Shown: positions 13,271 to 26,722 of the stretch, piece by piece
How positions within the stretch are numbered: the stretch's first letter is position 1
How the letters are laid out: every line of letters begins with the position of its first letter
Translations under genes and position numbers: made by a program
The notes under the pieces: model-generated
The model's input: the letters and a program-made list of their open reading frames with translations, nothing else
The model's database searches: none
What the model was told of the DNA's origin: nothing
Source of the DNA: Calvatia gigantea
Taxonomy: Eukaryota; Basidiomycota; Agaricomycetes; Agaricales; Lycoperdaceae
DNA: 64,000 nucleotides
Direction: 5' to 3'
Assembly: GCA_025093985.1 (NCBI GenBank)
Contig: JACAAK010000006.1
Location: forward strand, 372,001-436,000

Positions 13271-14426
13271 AATGGAGGTTTTGTTGGAGAAGGGGTTGCT
13301 GGGCAAGTCAAGGGTTTTTACTGTTAAGTCCATGGTGCCGGTTGATTGACCATCACCGGCGCCCGGCGTTTGTTTTGCCGAGTCTCGCGGTCCTAAAGTC
13401 GAGAGCACCCGCATTCTCAACTGGTAAGCCAATAAATTAGACGGCTATTTTGAAATAGCTCCAACTTGAGGATATTTAAAGTACGACGTTTTGGGCTAGG
13501 TGTGCACCCCCAGCCCGGTTGTGAACGCAATCTCGGCCATCGAACGGCCGCGAGCGTACTGAGAGCGGGGATCTAATGACCGCGGTTCTCAGACGCTCGA
13601 CGTTGATTGATAAGTAACGCAAACGACCGATGCAGTCCTTTCTGGGTTCCCTCGTGAGTCCCTTTACTACTTCGTGGATCACTTAACGATAGTTTGATGA
13701 TCCTGCCCCAATGAAGAAGAGAAATACGTGAGGCCGATTTCATGAAATACAACTGCTTGGCAAGTCGATCAGGCGTATTTATACTGGTCTATGATATAAT
13801 TCTTGCGTTGGTGGGCCTGGACTTGATCGCAAGATTAGATTGAATAGATGTATGAATACGGGCGTTGATATTCATTTGAACTATCAATAGTATTTTTGTA
13901 TTCAAACACTGCTCGGTCGTTCAGGGCCTGTCAACCATCTTTCCTCCGTGTATAAGACGAATTGACTAATCCTTGGGTTCACTTATATATTGGGATCAAT
14001 ACATCCAACTTGGCCCTCAGAAACATTCAATGCCGAATATCAAATAGCATCATACCGCCGGCAGTATGATCGGAGTCGGGATTGCATTCACTTCCTCGAA
14101 TTTACATTCAATTGGTCCCTGCTAAAGTCTTTCGGTTCGGCAGCATTATTGAATGGAGTCGAAAGTTGGTATTGGAGAGAACAAAGATATGCTATAAACC
14201 GTGCGCCAGTTTGGCTATACTAAAAAGCAGAGGATGATATAGATATATGAACAGGGACAAGTCCGCCAAAGGGTGACCCAGGAAATGAAACATATGATAC
14301 AGAGAGAACGACAGCTGCAGAATTGAGCGAAAACAGGCTACGATTATACAGAGAATAGTGTATGGATGAGAAATGGGGAGCGAGAAGTGAAAGTGAATTA
14401 CCCGCACAAGACTCTCAAGCGGAGGT
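13271..14426. other. Intergenic, no gene seen
   Basis: This lies between the start of the reductase gene and the 3' end of the HMG-box gene. The AT-rich stretch at about 13790-13900 has no open frame of interest. Confidence 0.45.
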
Positions 14427-15873
14427 TCATTCCCGGGACCAGTATGCATGCGACGCGCTTGTTTCTGAAGGTTGCATGCCTGGGTGGTTGAAGGAAGAGA
14501 TTCCCGGGACAGAGGTGACACTTCGAGTTATACTGGCTTGACGTGGTGGGTAAGGAATATCCCGGGTGCCTGGATAACTGGCGGGACTGATGGAGGGCGA
14601 AGGTGCGTAGGGCCTGCTGTCGTATTCTCGACTTCCATGAGATGAGGCTTCGTAATGACTTGCAGGAACGGGTGAGGGTGAAGACTGTATACCCTGTAAC
14701 AGCGCTTTGATTGGGTGTGAAGGGGGTGGTGAGGGCTTGGAATTGATAGGAATTCGACGTCGACGATCCGCTGTTAGCAGGATTCGGAGGACCTGAGGAA
14801 TGCCATGAGTTATGAGGAGAAGATGAAGACGTGTAGGAATCCATTTTGGGATTCGCTATTGGGATCATGCGATCGCTTGCCGGAGGCCAACATCCACGAT
14901 CAATTTTGTGCTGCTGCCAACTTTCGGTGGAGTTAACGGGTTCATAGAGGGGGGATGTGGATGTTGCGGCGTAGGGGGGATAGGTATATGAAGTATGGCT
15001 CGGCTGGCCAAGGCGGGATGTGGCAATATCCTGCGGTAGGCGGTGGTCTGAAGGCTGCGGGTACGGGACACGGGTGTCATGAGTAGAAGTTGGTCGGAAA
15101 CCATCTGAGGGTATGCTGTAGCGGGAGGGTACGGAACTATATCTGCCATGACCATCGTAGGCTTGTGACACATCGTGGGGCACGCGCGAATAAGGTCCAT
15201 TAGGATCGAGGGACTCCTCGTCTGTGTGCGAAGATTCTCCGAGTTCGTGTCCGCCAATATCGTCGAACTGCGGATTGTCCAGCTGTCTGAGGCCACCTAT
15301 GTCTCCACGCCTATTCTTTTTCCTGGTGTTGTTGGGCCTGCGTCTGTAGACGTAGTCCGGGTATTTAGAATTAAAGTTCTCCTTGAGAATCTTTGCTTGA
15401 TCGAGATAGAATTGTTTTTCAGACTGCAGGCACAGGTTAAGCGAGGTATTCCGGGGTCACTGTCCCTGCTCACCATTGGCATCGTGGTCCACTCTTTGCT
15501 CAATAGTTTGCTGATTTCACCTGTGCGCATGGATTGATTTTCCGATGATACTTGAGGCCGTCTTCGGCGAGCAAATATCATGAAAGCGTTCATGGGCCGC
15601 TTTGGTGTGCCGTCTGCGTTGAGAGTTTGCGAGGTCAGGGAGACATCCTCTAAGTGGCAATGAGTACTGCTGAGGAAGAGATTGAGCGAACAACAAACCT
15701 TCAATTTCGGTGTCAGCCTTGTGTATCCCAGAACCCCCGTCGTCTGAACCTGACAACGAACGGGCCCGTTCATCCGGCCGTTCGCTCCCAGGTGGTGGTA
15801 GTAAACCGTCTCCACTGCCATTGCCAGCCGATCGCGCCGTTGAGGGTGTATATGTTGGGTCGTATTGAGTCAT
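14427..15873 (-). CDS. HMG-box transcription factor
   Basis: Nuclear sequence-specific DNA-binding protein with one HMG box of the MATA/Rox1/Prf1-like group. Exons are 15873-15699, 15649-15474 and 15423-14427. Seen: KRPMNAFMIFARRRRP (about residues 75-90), then MRTGEISKLLSKEW and, after intron 2, SEKQFYLDQAKILKENF and KYPDYVYRRRPNNTRKK, which together form a complete box. The rest is Ser/Pro/Tyr-rich and presumably disordered. Near 14692-14708 the frame changes by one base: upstream PFTPNQSAV, downstream SHYEASSHGSREYD and a Ser/Pro-rich tail to a stop at 14427. Either one base is extra (448 residues) or a 34-base intron at about 14659-14692 is used (about 437 residues). Target genes cannot be told from sequence. 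Confidence 0.85.
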
Positions 15874-18192
15874 GGTAAGGAGTGAGCTGATGGCCAGAAT
15901 AGAATTGAGAGGAGAGCCAACTTATGAAAGTTGATAGTTAAAGTAAAGAGAGGATGAAGCGAGCACGCCTGCTAGTGGCACACATCCACTGGTCGCGGGG
16001 TGATCGGCGCGGTGTGAGTCTCAGATGGATCGGTAGAGTATGCAGTGACGGGCGGAACGAAATGCGGATACAACCAGAGTTTGTGCTCAGAACTCCCTTG
16101 CTGTACCCCAAGAGCGCAACTGCCCTCTTTGTAGCCTGGAGGATCGAGATGTTGACGCACACCAGGGGAGTGGGAGAGAGCGAACAACCGTAGATCGACG
16201 ATCTAGTTCGGGACCAAGAGCATCGCTTGGTCCACCTTCACAAAAGCCGGCTCACAAGGCACAGTCCAACGGATTCCAGCCAAGTCGAAATCTCCTTCCG
16301 AAGAAGTACTTTGGTGATACGCACCGGAACTTGGGATTACAGGTTCGGCTATGACCGAAACCAACCTGAGCGCCCATAAACCCCAAGGGTTCAGAGCAGC
16401 TACCCCCTCGTGATGTTTCAGAGTCGCTGCTGTTGTCTTCTTCACAATCATCACGAAGTAACTGTGGCGCAGGAAAATGGGCGTAAATTAGGGCAGACAC
16501 CAAACTTCTTCTTCGTGATCCAGTATTCCCCTCAGCATTACCAAAGGCTCGCCTCAGTACCATTCCGGACGAGAAATTTTCAGGCGATCGGATTTCTAAT
16601 AGGACATTCCATACCGAGTGTTGCCTCAGGGCAAAACATCGAGATCCAGGATTGACACTCAGATCTGTCCCGATCTCTGTGACGACTTGACCCTGGTCCG
16701 TTTTCATCAAAGCACTGCACAGGATTTACCTACTGATACTTGTTCCACCCTTTGCTCCGGTGAATCATCTGGAAACGGAAGCATATCAGTCCACCCCCAG
16801 CCTCGCTTCTGGTTCAGTGGAATCAGTGTTTAAGCAGAATTTCCAAGGGTAGGAGCTTGACGTGTGACAGGGTGCCACGGCCCCAATAGAAAAACCGAGA
16901 CCACTTAGAGACGGGGCTGTGCTGGGGTTGCGGCCCCGAGAAAAGCGGGGTCGAGATCTTCCATGTCAGAGTGCACTGGAGAGAAATCACCTCCCTGGAC
17001 CCTCACTGTAACATTCCATGGAAGGTCGTCGTGCGTAGCTATTTGGAGGGCCAGAAATAGAATTTAGCAGACGGTCCATGAGCGTAACCTGCACTACTAT
17101 AGCCTCACAATACTCACGTAAGTTAAACACCGAAGTTTGTCGTTGGGTTTAAATCAAGTCTTAGGACCAGCTAGTTTAGTTGAATACTGTTTAATACCCG
17201 TAAAATTCTGGATACTAAAAACCGCGCCAGATAAGGTGCAAATGCTACGGGATGTCGTCACTCACAGCCCTCACATGCTGGGGAGGGTTCTAGCGCTGGG
17301 GGAGTGAGTGCCTCAAGTTGAGAACGAGGATCCCTGCAAGCTTTGTGCCAATAACGCGGTATCAATAAGAGTGCGATGAAGAGTTGAAATTTAGCTTTGT
17401 AGCATCCTCAGCACCTTGGCCTTCTCTCCGAATGCGGCTTCACGAAGGAGACTGGGTTAGTCAGGGCCTTGGGAGGCATACGGAGGCAGTTGCCGGAAAG
17501 CGTTGCTGAAAGGATGGTAACTGTTATTGGGCGTCTGATCTGAAAGGTGGAATGCCGCTGAATGCCGTTAATGTTATAGACCGGGGAACCTGTAGTATGC
17601 ACGTAACAACGGACACCGATCGCACACAACAGCGTTTCCATTCCGTACATACCTTACAATCCCCGTGAAAGCTTCATTGCTATCACGAATCTGTTTAAGA
17701 GGCAACAGCGTGTGATTGTGTTTCCCTCGCTCTAAGGGGACAGGCACAAACCACACGCTAAACTATTTAATGATGTTTCTATTGCTGGCCGATTCTTCTC
17801 AGTCCTACGAATGAAATTTGAATTTCTATGGAGCATTTCCAATTCTTGAATGGTAGTTTGAATAGACATATCGCTGGCTGAATTCACCCATGAAAAAGCA
17901 GGATTTCAAGGCCTGCATTGTTCTCGTATCGTGTCGAAGTCGAATTGTATCCCATGTGTCGGGTGGGCGGGGGAAATAGATGTATTTTTCGTGGGTTAAA
18001 AAAAACCTTCGGTTACGAGCATTGGGGAATGTGGTGGGGACGCCGGTGGCGTTGTGTGCAAGGAAATATCGATGTCACAGTGGCGTGACACAGATAACAA
18101 ATATGCCAGCGATGTGGTCACCAGTCATCACTCACGACGGAATCGAGATAACGCATACTACGGCCAAGGGGTAAAAAGTTCGCCTTCCATTC
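15874..18192. other. 2.3-kb stretch with no recognisable gene
   Basis: It contains the 5' flank of the HMG-box gene and of the uridine phosphorylase gene. Open frames of up to about 150 codons (for example 16252-16710, minus strand) lack any domain resemblance or splice context. Confidence 0.45.
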
Positions 18193-19665
18193 ATGAAGGA
18201 CACGCTAACAGACGCTAGTAAGTCGGATCTCATTGTCGGTAATATGATCAATGCCACCAACAGGTGCTCTTGCAGATTTCCCTCGGACTGCGGACCACCG
18301 GGTCTACCACCTCGGAGTACGACAGGGAGAGGTGGCCAATCGGATTGTACCCTCTTCTTGTTTACTCAACTCATGACCAGGAGGCTCACAGAAATGAACA
18401 GATAACTGTTGGATCGCCTTCTAGGGCGCGGACGGTTGCAGGGTTCCTCGATAGCAACCCCCAACCCTTCGAGTTATTTTCCGAACGTGGTTTCTTGACC
18501 ATCACCGGTCGTTATTCAGGCGTTCCAATCTCTATCGTCAGCATAGGAATGGGCAGTCCCAACATGGACTTCTTCGTCCGTGAGACCCGCGAGTGTCTTC
18601 AAGGTGACATGGTCATTGTTAGGTTCTGATGGTGACCTTTGTCGTTTGTATGAAACTGAAGTGGTCGTTACGTTAGGCTCGGGTCCTGCGGTGCTCTCAT
18701 CGATGTGCCTGTTGGCTCGGTTGTGGTACCTAGAGCTTGCGTTGAAGTCGACCGCAACGTCGACTTTGACTTTGTCCACCCGGAAAATAATGACGGTGAA
18801 TCCGCCTACAGAATCAGCAAACCGGTATATCACTTGGCATCTCTAAGAGAAACTGCTCAATTAAATTTAGGTCTCGGCGGACGAACACCTCAGCAAGAAG
18901 GTAAGTGTCTTCGGGTGAACACGCTGTCGTCTAAGGAATAATCAACTTCCTGGCTCCGCAGCTTGTAAGCGCTCTGCAAGTCACTGAAGCCTGCTGAGTG
19001 GACCGGTTCTATACTTCCAGGAACAGTGAATGCATCGGCAGATAGGTCAACACATATCACCGCGCACCCAGTAGCTGGCTCTGACAAAACGATCCAAAAA
19101 GCTTCTATTCTTCGCAAGGAAGACAGACCTCTTTCCCAGACCACAACTCCGATCTCATCGAACGACTCCAAGCCTCCACAGCTGATCTGGCGACATTGGA
19201 GGTCCGTCCCACCAGTCTTCTGACAGAACAGTGCTACAATCCCCTAGTAGATGGAGACTTTTCACCTCTATCACCTCGCAGCCTGCTGGGCCGGCCGTAC
19301 GACTAGGAAGCGTGAAAGGGCCCCACCCCTAACGGCGACGCCAGTCCAACCCGTGATGACCAGGCCAACTTCCGCCGCCCAGCATGTGTCCGCCAACTCG
19401 CTGATGTCGGGAGATTCCATTATAAGAGCCGCCGCAGTTCAGATGATCTTTGCTTCCCGGCTATCTCAGGATTTCATCACCCCAGAGCAGGTAGACCGGC
19501 TCGAACATTGGACGGGAAAGGTATGTGACCCTCCAGAACTCATTCCATAATTTTCATTCGATGGGGTGTAATATCAAGGCCGTGTTGGATGCACTCGCTG
19601 AGTTAGAAATAGCTCCTGAGGTGCGTGGTTCTGGCGAGTCGCTTGGGAAGGAGGCAGGTAACTGA
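18193..19665 (+). CDS. Uridine phosphorylase (PNP/UDP family), one frame break
   Basis: Cleaves uridine with phosphate to uracil and ribose-1-phosphate in pyrimidine salvage. Nine exons: 18193-18217, 18276-18346, 18402-18622, 18677-18824, 18871-18900, 18962-19045, 19102-19201, 19251-19520 and 19579-19665, about 344 residues. Seen: FPRTADHRVYHLGV, the phosphate-binding phrase VGSPSRART, GFLTITGRYSGVP, GMGSPNMDFFVRETREC, LGSCGALIDVPVGSVVVP, NASADSFYSSQGRQTSFPDH and, across an intron, LEMETFHLYHLA with the nucleoside-binding Glu-Met-Glu. Odd: exon 6 has one extra base at about 18982-18990. Without it the frame reads through KPAEWTGSILPGTVNASAD; with it a stop follows at once. All other junctions keep frame. 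Confidence 0.9.
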
Positions 19666-20045
19666 CGCCGGCGAATGGTTTTAGCGGTTGGACAAGGAGC
19701 ATGACAGCGTCTGGGAAAATCAACAGTGATCCCTCCCGGGTCATTGCCTTATTGTTCATGTATGTAATTCGGTTCGTCATCTAGAGGAATTGGAACCATA
19801 TACAGATCCGTGCAATACGTATGCCAGAATACTTCATAATCCATTGTGACCCTTCACGGTAAAAGGCCTATAACAGACAGCAAGAGCGAGACGTACACAC
19901 GTGGGGTAAGGGACTCAGTGAGGCGACAAGGACCAGGAAATTCTTATGCTGTAACGGCAGGTTGAGGTGATCGAGAAACGAAGATTGATTGAATTCAAAG
20001 AAGTCAAAACGCGTCCGGCTCTTGGCGAAATCACTCAATTTTGGA
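19666..20045. other. Convergent intergenic gap, nothing seen
   Basis: The 380 bases separate the 3' ends of the uridine phosphorylase and F-box genes. No coding or structural signal is evident. Confidence 0.4.
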
Positions 20046-22098
20046 TCACGACCATATGACATCCAGGACGCCCAACGACTTTAACGACTCCGCCTCCACC
20101 TGATTGATGAGCTTGCAATCCTCGATGCGCAAGTACAGAATATGCGCGTGCTGGGAAAGGTTCCCTGTAGCGTCCATGTCGGAAGTAACTTGTGGTAACG
20201 CGGCAGAGGCACCCTGCGTGTAACCCAAATTTCCAAGAGGCGGGGATTGCCCTTGACGGCGAGCCCTTCGTAATGGCAGGATCACCCTTCCCTTTGTGGC
20301 TGGCTCTGTCTCCCGTCCACCAGTTGCCTTGTGCCTGCCCCAACTTGGGAGCTATTGATACTCCATTCGGCTCCAGTTTCGCGCTCGGGCTTATGACCAC
20401 ACGACACGTAGGTTCGATATTTCTATTCCTGGCCAAGACTAGTCCCCGCAGACATGCGGACTCCACGTCGTTGCATCCCCACAAGGTCAACGCCTCGAGT
20501 TTTGGGCAAACCTTAACGTCGCGTCGTTGTTGCGGCATTGCTTTCGACATGAATCGAACCAATACGAGCTCTTGTAAGGTTTGGGTTAATGTTCCCACAT
20601 TCAGACAATTCTCAAGGGTCAGAGAAGTGAGAGTGGGTAGATACCCTAAGAGTGCCCTTAGTGAACCCGACGTCCGACGGTATATTCCACGAACACAAGG
20701 TCAGGTGTGTCAAATTTGATAGGCGTGGATCTCGAAAGATGTCTGTGAGAGCAGGAAGTGGAAGAAGTTCCTGGTTTTCGTCCGCACCCTCTTTTGATCC
20801 AGCCGCGTAATTGGCAATCTCCAGCTTCTCTAGCACGGGGAAGAGGAATTTGCCAAATACATATTTCACAGAGTCTGAATCCCCCAGACACTGTAAGTTG
20901 AGCTCCCTCAAGCTCGGATACTCGAGGACACAGGAAGTGGCTGAGGACGGATGGGCCTGTGAAAGACGGAGGGCCGCCCAAAAACGTCGATTGTTGAGGA
21001 CCGTCAAGCCAGAGGTCAAATTTGACTAGTGAAGGAGTATAGAAGAAGGACATTAGTCTTGTGACATCTCTGACTTGAGGGTTGCTCCAATCTAATGTGC
21101 GTAGGTGTAACAAAGGAACCTTTGTTTCCGTGTTCGTTAAGTCAGATATTGGAATGGTGTCAAAAAGGACAAGGTCTTCTAAGCGGGGCGTATGAGAGAG
21201 GAATCTGAGAAGAGCCGACGCCCGCAACTGCGGGACATTCACTGGCAGTGACTTCTTTGGTGCAAAAGACAACTCTAGACGCGTAAGGTCGGCGAATATT
21301 TGAGGTGGGAGGGGGAATGGTATAAGGTGGCTAGACTTTAGCGACCTGATGCGACAGGGTGTTTGAAATGCGTCGGGGGCACCAGTGTTTTCCTTTGACG
21401 TATGTTGACCCTATGCCGAAGTCCAAGCTGCTTTCCCCGGTTATAATGAGTGATAGCGTTTCGATGGCTCTGGTGGTCGAGGCAAAAATAAACTTTTTAA
21501 GGCCACCGAGGCAGTATTCCATGGCGCGGAATGTACGAGTTTGGAAATCGAATGTGCGAATGCGGCAGAAGTGCTCTTCCAACTCCGTTGTTATATCTTT
21601 CATTTGCTGAATATCATCCTCTTTGGGGATATCTGACGGCACGCGATAACAGATATGCAACGGAGATGCTAAAGATCGTCGAAAATGCTCTTGTAGGACA
21701 GGGTGCTGGCGGAGGGCACCGTTGAGGGCTATGAAGGACCACATTTCCGGAGTTGACGTGATCGCCTTGTACCACGAGTGACAGACGTGGGATAAGTTGA
21801 AGGGTGTCCACAGAGGCCATGCCTTCCCCAGGAGTCTTTGCTCCTCGAACTCTGAGCTGATGGCCAGCAGGAATATCTGTATGAGGATCTCCGCAGGCAT
21901 CCGGTAGATAGGGATGCGAAGGTGGTCTAGTTCCTCCCGCTGAGTCACCAGCTCCTCACGTTCGCGTCTCACCGAAGCCTGCAATAATTGCATTTCTTCG
22001 ATGACCCTCTGAAACTCGACCTCCCTCCGTCGCAAGATTTCCAATTGAGCATCAATAACCGCGAGCTTTTGAGTATGTTCTGATTTCTGGGACATCAT
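20046..22098 (-). pseudogene. F-box/LRR-type protein with four frame breaks
   Basis: Substrate-adaptor-type F-box protein of the large mushroom family. It reads as one intronless stretch of 2053 bases, about 682 residues once four extra bases are skipped. Seen: an N-terminal coiled coil (residues about 5-55, rich in Glu/Arg/Leu), the F-box IYRMPAEILIQIF with WTPFNLSHVCHSWYKA and TPEMWS, then leucine-rich repeats such as LPPQIFADLTRLELSF, EYPSLRELNLQCLG and LPTLTSLTLENCLNV. The protein closes with VYFL-like LYLRIEDCKLINQ near the stop. The breaks lie at about 21375-21379 (a run of five G), 21000-21020, 20655-20672 and 20275-20300. All have the same direction, and protein similarity resumes immediately. 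It could be a recent pseudogene or a sound gene with sequence errors. Confidence 0.75.
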
Positions 22099-22575
22099 CT
22101 CGGAATTACGAAAATATTATGAGGACTTGGAACCAAGAAGATAGTTAATGCAAAGGTTATGGTGACTAGGCAACACAGCGTGCTGCGCGACATATTGACG
22201 CGTTCTTCCCAAGACCATGTGATCAATCAGCCACATGGTCGCCGGCCATATAATATATATTATTTTAAGCAATTCTCGTTATACTCCCACCCACTCCTGC
22301 AGCTGAGAGCGTTTCTGATCTCCTTAAGTAACCCTTATCTTGGGAAGGTGGCCCTGAGGCTGCAATTATTTTTGTTCATTCGAGGAGAGTCTTCGAGAAA
22401 AAAAATTGTATCACTCCCTTCTCAACTCAATTCTATTTTCATTTATCGCAACTTCGGAAGTCGTGATGAAGGAGAATCCGCAAGGTGTTGGAGCAGGTGA
22501 CACTACTTCGACAGGGACGTAGCCGCCTCTTATAAAAACGCATTGCAAAGGCGCTCTTCCTGCTTCCCACCCGGA
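22099..22575. promoter_or_regulatory. Divergent promoter region, F-box and alpha-glucosidase genes
   Basis: This 477-base gap separates two divergent start codons. A strongly AT-rich run at 22246-22269 (alternating TA, a TATA-like tract) is the only visible core-promoter candidate. No operator can be assigned. Confidence 0.35.
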
Positions 22576-25500
22576 ATGTATTCAAAATTTCTCGGAATTG
22601 GGGGACTTGTCCTCTATCTGCGGGTTGCCTACACGAAACCAACGCCTGAGACTTCGCAGACGCAGTTGACTCCTGGACAATTTGCAACATTTGAACCTCA
22701 TGCTGGAGCCGCTGGATCCGCCTGTCCCGGTGAGTTATAAGTCTTGTGGTACGGATGATCAATGATTCTCATATTAAACGAGGCTATACCCTCGGTAGTC
22801 TCGTGGAACGACGTAATGGACTTGTTGCACGGCTTTCGCTTGATGGGACGCCGTGCAACAAATTTGGACATGACATAACGGACCTCACCATCGAGGTGAC
22901 CTATGAGACGGAGAGTCGGTATGTTTGATCATAGCTTAGAGAAATCGATTCCGGGCGCTGACATCATATTATGCAGACTTCATGTCAAAATTAGTGACAC
23001 AAACGATCAACAGTACACCATACCTGACTCTGTCTTTGAGCGACCTTCACCTGCCAAAAACTTTGCTCCAAAGAACGCGGATTTACAATTCAATTACGAA
23101 CGTTCTCCCTTCGCTTTCTGGATTACACGTCGTTCAATTCCTCACGCTGCACCACTATTCGACACCCGTTCCACCTCTTTGCCAAAGACCCCAACCGAGG
23201 CCAGAATCGGCAATGGCAATGACGTTTCTATCGACGATTTCAGCCTGAAATTTGAAGATCAATACCTCGAGGTTTGTTCCCACTCTGAGACCACCAAATG
23301 TCGTTCATAACACGCCTATAGCTGACGTCTGCCTTGCCGCTCGATACCAACATATATGGGCTAGGCGAGGCCGTTGCTAGCTCTGGTTTTCGAAGAGCGA
23401 TTGGCACAGAAGGAGGTACGCTCCAGACTATGTGGGCACGTGATATCGCAGATCCCGTCGATGAAAATATGTACGTCGCCGGGCAGTTGTGAATTCCGAA
23501 TGGATTGAATCGGATCCTACACTAGCTATGGATCTCATCCTATGTACATGGAACACCGCTTCGATCCAGGAACCAACACATCGCAGTCTCATGGTGTATT
23601 TCTTCTGAGGTATGAATGCTATCAACTCCACATCTTGCGTCCCTCGGTTGCTCACTTGGGTATCCAGCGCTGCTGGTTCTGACATACTCCTCTTAACGCC
23701 GGACAACTCTAACTCCTCCCTAATCCAATATCGCTCGATTGGAGGCATCTTTGACTTTTATTTTTTGTCTGGACCTACGCCCCAGAGGGTGATCGAGCAA
23801 TACGGAGAGATTGTTGGCTTGCCGACGTGGCAACCTATGTGGGGATTTGGTTTCCACCTTTGCAGGTTCGTCAACCAGCTTGTTTCTTTTTGCAATCTGA
23901 ACCACAACGGGCTGAAACCCCTATCAATTGTCTGTGACTACCTATCGTGACAACCCAGGTGGGGATATCGGAACCTGAATGAAACCCGAGACCAAGTGAT
24001 CAAAATGAGAGAAGCCAACATTCCTCTTGAAGGTAACTCGAAGAGCCAATCTGAGACTGTAACGCTGATTGTAGATTTGGGGTGTTGGATCCATTCTAGT
24101 TATGTGGAATGACATCGATCTGTACCATGCTGTGCGAGATTTTACGACCGATCCCGTCAGCTATCCTGGAGAGGATGTGCGCGCATTTGTCCATGACCTT
24201 GTATGACATGCATATTAGGAGGTGTGGCCAAATACTAATTGTACTTCACAGGCCAAGAATCATCAGCACTGTAGGTGTACTGTTACCCATTAGCACCTGC
24301 TATTCTCATCGGCTAATAATGTCATTGCCGTTTAGATATTCCAATTGTTGACGCAGCTGTTCCGAAGCAAGTTAATGAAAGTGATTTAGTAAGTGCTCAT
24401 AAACTCCTAAGGACAATTTTTGTCGAGCGACTAAATGGAAAAAGTACGATCCGTACACCGAAGGCGTCCAGAAGTGAGTCGACCCTATCTCACAACTTCG
24501 CACCATAACTTGCTATAGGAAAGTCTTCATTACAAACCCGGATGGTTCAGAATATGCTGGACAAGTATGGCCTGGGTACACAGTGAGTCACATCGATCAG
24601 GTGAAGATATCCGCTGACTTGTGCGCCAGGTTTTCCCTGACTGGTTCCAGGAAGTGACGCAAGACTGGTGGACTGCCGCCTTCATGAATTGGTCTCGAGC
24701 CGGGGTAGAATTTTCAGGAATATGGCTGGACATGAATGAAGCGAGCTCTTTTTGTGATGGTTCTTGGTGGGTGCCACCCCAGTGGCTATCTGGCTTGCCG
24801 ATGTCTTTATCTTAATGCTGTAGTGGTACTGATGCCGACCTTTCCAACACGGGTCCACCGTTCATCCTCCCAGGTGATCCCGGGAATCCTGTTTTAGGTA
24901 AGGCATCCTAGAGTTTGATTGACGACTGACAAGCGCTGAATTATTTTTCAGATTACCCAGAGTGGTGAGGTTTTGTTCGCTACAAATTGAGACCGGATTG
25001 CCTAACGATCAAAATATCCGGCAGTTACAACTCAAGCATTTTTGGTCCCAGTGGGAATATCACTGTCAACGGTCGGCTCACTTGCCAGAATTCTGGCTCT
25101 GGACAGATTCTCCACAGGCGAGGGTTAGGCGCGGGACATCAACAAGGGGTAGACCTTAATTTACCCCCTTACGCCATTCACAACGGTAAGTGAATTGCAA
25201 TCGGTGCTTGACGGCATTACGTGTCGTACAGCTTCTTCGAGCTGACTTTTCTCGAAGGTTTTGGCCGATTGTCCGTGCATACTCTGGCTACCAACGCAAC
25301 TCACGTGGGCGGGCAGGTTGAGTTGGATGTGCACAATCTTTGGGGGTTGATGGAAGAGAAGGCTACGCATGCTGCGGTTCGCGAGGTTCTTCCTGGAAAA
25401 CGGCCCTTTTTGATTAGCCGCTCGACCTTCCCGTCTTCTGGCAGATGGACCGGCCATTGGGTAAAAAAATGCATCATTTTTCCACGAAACCCAAACTCAA

Positions 25501-26722
25501 TACCGTTACCTCCTAGCTGGGCGACAATTTCAGTTTATGGTCTTATCTCCGTTTCAGCATAGCGGTGCGTGAAGACTCATCCGCTTTCAGCTTTCTTGCT
25601 AGGACTAAATCGTCCTGCGGCTTGTGACTCACTTTAGGGCGTCCTCCAATTTCAACTTTTCCAAATTCCCTTTGTTGGAGCGGACACCTGCGGCTTTAGT
25701 AGGTTCAAATATTCCGTTACCTGTGCAGTTGAGTTGATGGACTTCCGGCAGACGGCAACACCGATGAAGAACTTTGCAACCGTTGGATGCAAGTCTCCGC
25801 TTTCCACCCGTTCTACCGGAACCACAACATCCGAGGAGCCATTTCTCAGGAACCATACCGCTGGGATAGCGTAGCCAATGCTTCTAGAACCGCCATTGCC
25901 ATCCGATACGCTCTCCTTCCATACTGGGTACGTCTCATAATCCATCAGCTGTGCTCCAGCCTCATGTTGTTTCAGTATACTCTTTTTGCTAATTCGTCGC
26001 AATTTGGGACTCCACCTGTTCGGGCGCTCTTCTTCGAGTTTCCTGATGAGCCTGAGCTCTTCACCGCTGACTCACAGTTCCTTGTTGGGCGCGACATCCT
26101 CGTGACTCCTGTCCTCCATCCTAACGTATCTACTGTTGATGGTGCGTCAAGTTCCACCTCGCCTATTGGAATAGAAGCGAGCTACTAACTCCGCTGTAAA
26201 CCAAAAGGTATCTTCCCTGGCCGCGGACAAGTTATTTGGCGGGACTGGTACACCCATCAGGTGGTTAATGCCTCAGCCGGACAACCAACCACGCTCTCCG
26301 CACCATTAGGCCACATCAACGTTCATATCCGGGATGGTTCAGCTCTTCTTCTCCATTCTACACCTGCCTACACCATAGAGGAAACACGTCAAGGGCCATA
26401 CTCCCTGCTAGTATCACTTTCTCCCGATCACCAATCGTTTGGTTCCGCGTATGTCGATGACGGAGATAGCTATCCCCCCGGTCCTCATAAGACCTTAACA
26501 TTCACTTCCGCTAAAGGGGAACTCCGCCTTTCCAGCCACGGGACTTTCAATATTGTGTCGAAACTCCAGGATATTACTGTGCTCGGAGTTCCGACCCGTC
26601 CTCGTTTGGTGACTCTTGGCAACAGAGCTGTTACAGAATGGTTTTATGACGCAGTTTTGCGCAAACTCGTAATGAAGGTGGCCGTTGATCTCAATAAGCA
26701 AACCACACTTAGGTGGAAATAA
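22576..26722 (+). CDS. Secreted GH31 alpha-glucosidase
   Basis: Hydrolyses terminal alpha-1,4-glucosidic bonds of maltose and starch fragments outside the cell. Twenty-two exons with all phases consistent give 969 residues, the usual length. Exon ends: 22729, 22918, 23271, 23470, 23609, 23865, 24032, 24200, 24270, 24388, 24473, 24582, 24766, 24897, 24964, 25185, 25460, 25564, 25698, 25927, 26141 and 26722. Seen: an N-terminal hydrophobic signal (FLGIGGLVLYL), ALPLDTNIYGLGE, PTWQPMWGFGFHLCRWGY, MWNDIDLY, the nucleophile motif GIWLDMNEAS (Asp about 486), ISRSTFPSSGRWTGHW, then LGDN with the acid/base Asp about 651, and VGADTCGF. Exons 9 (19 bases) and 15 (13 bases) are very small. The splice into exon 16 makes a Cys in DYPECYN. 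No frame break occurs, unlike in the neighbouring genes. Confidence 0.95.
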
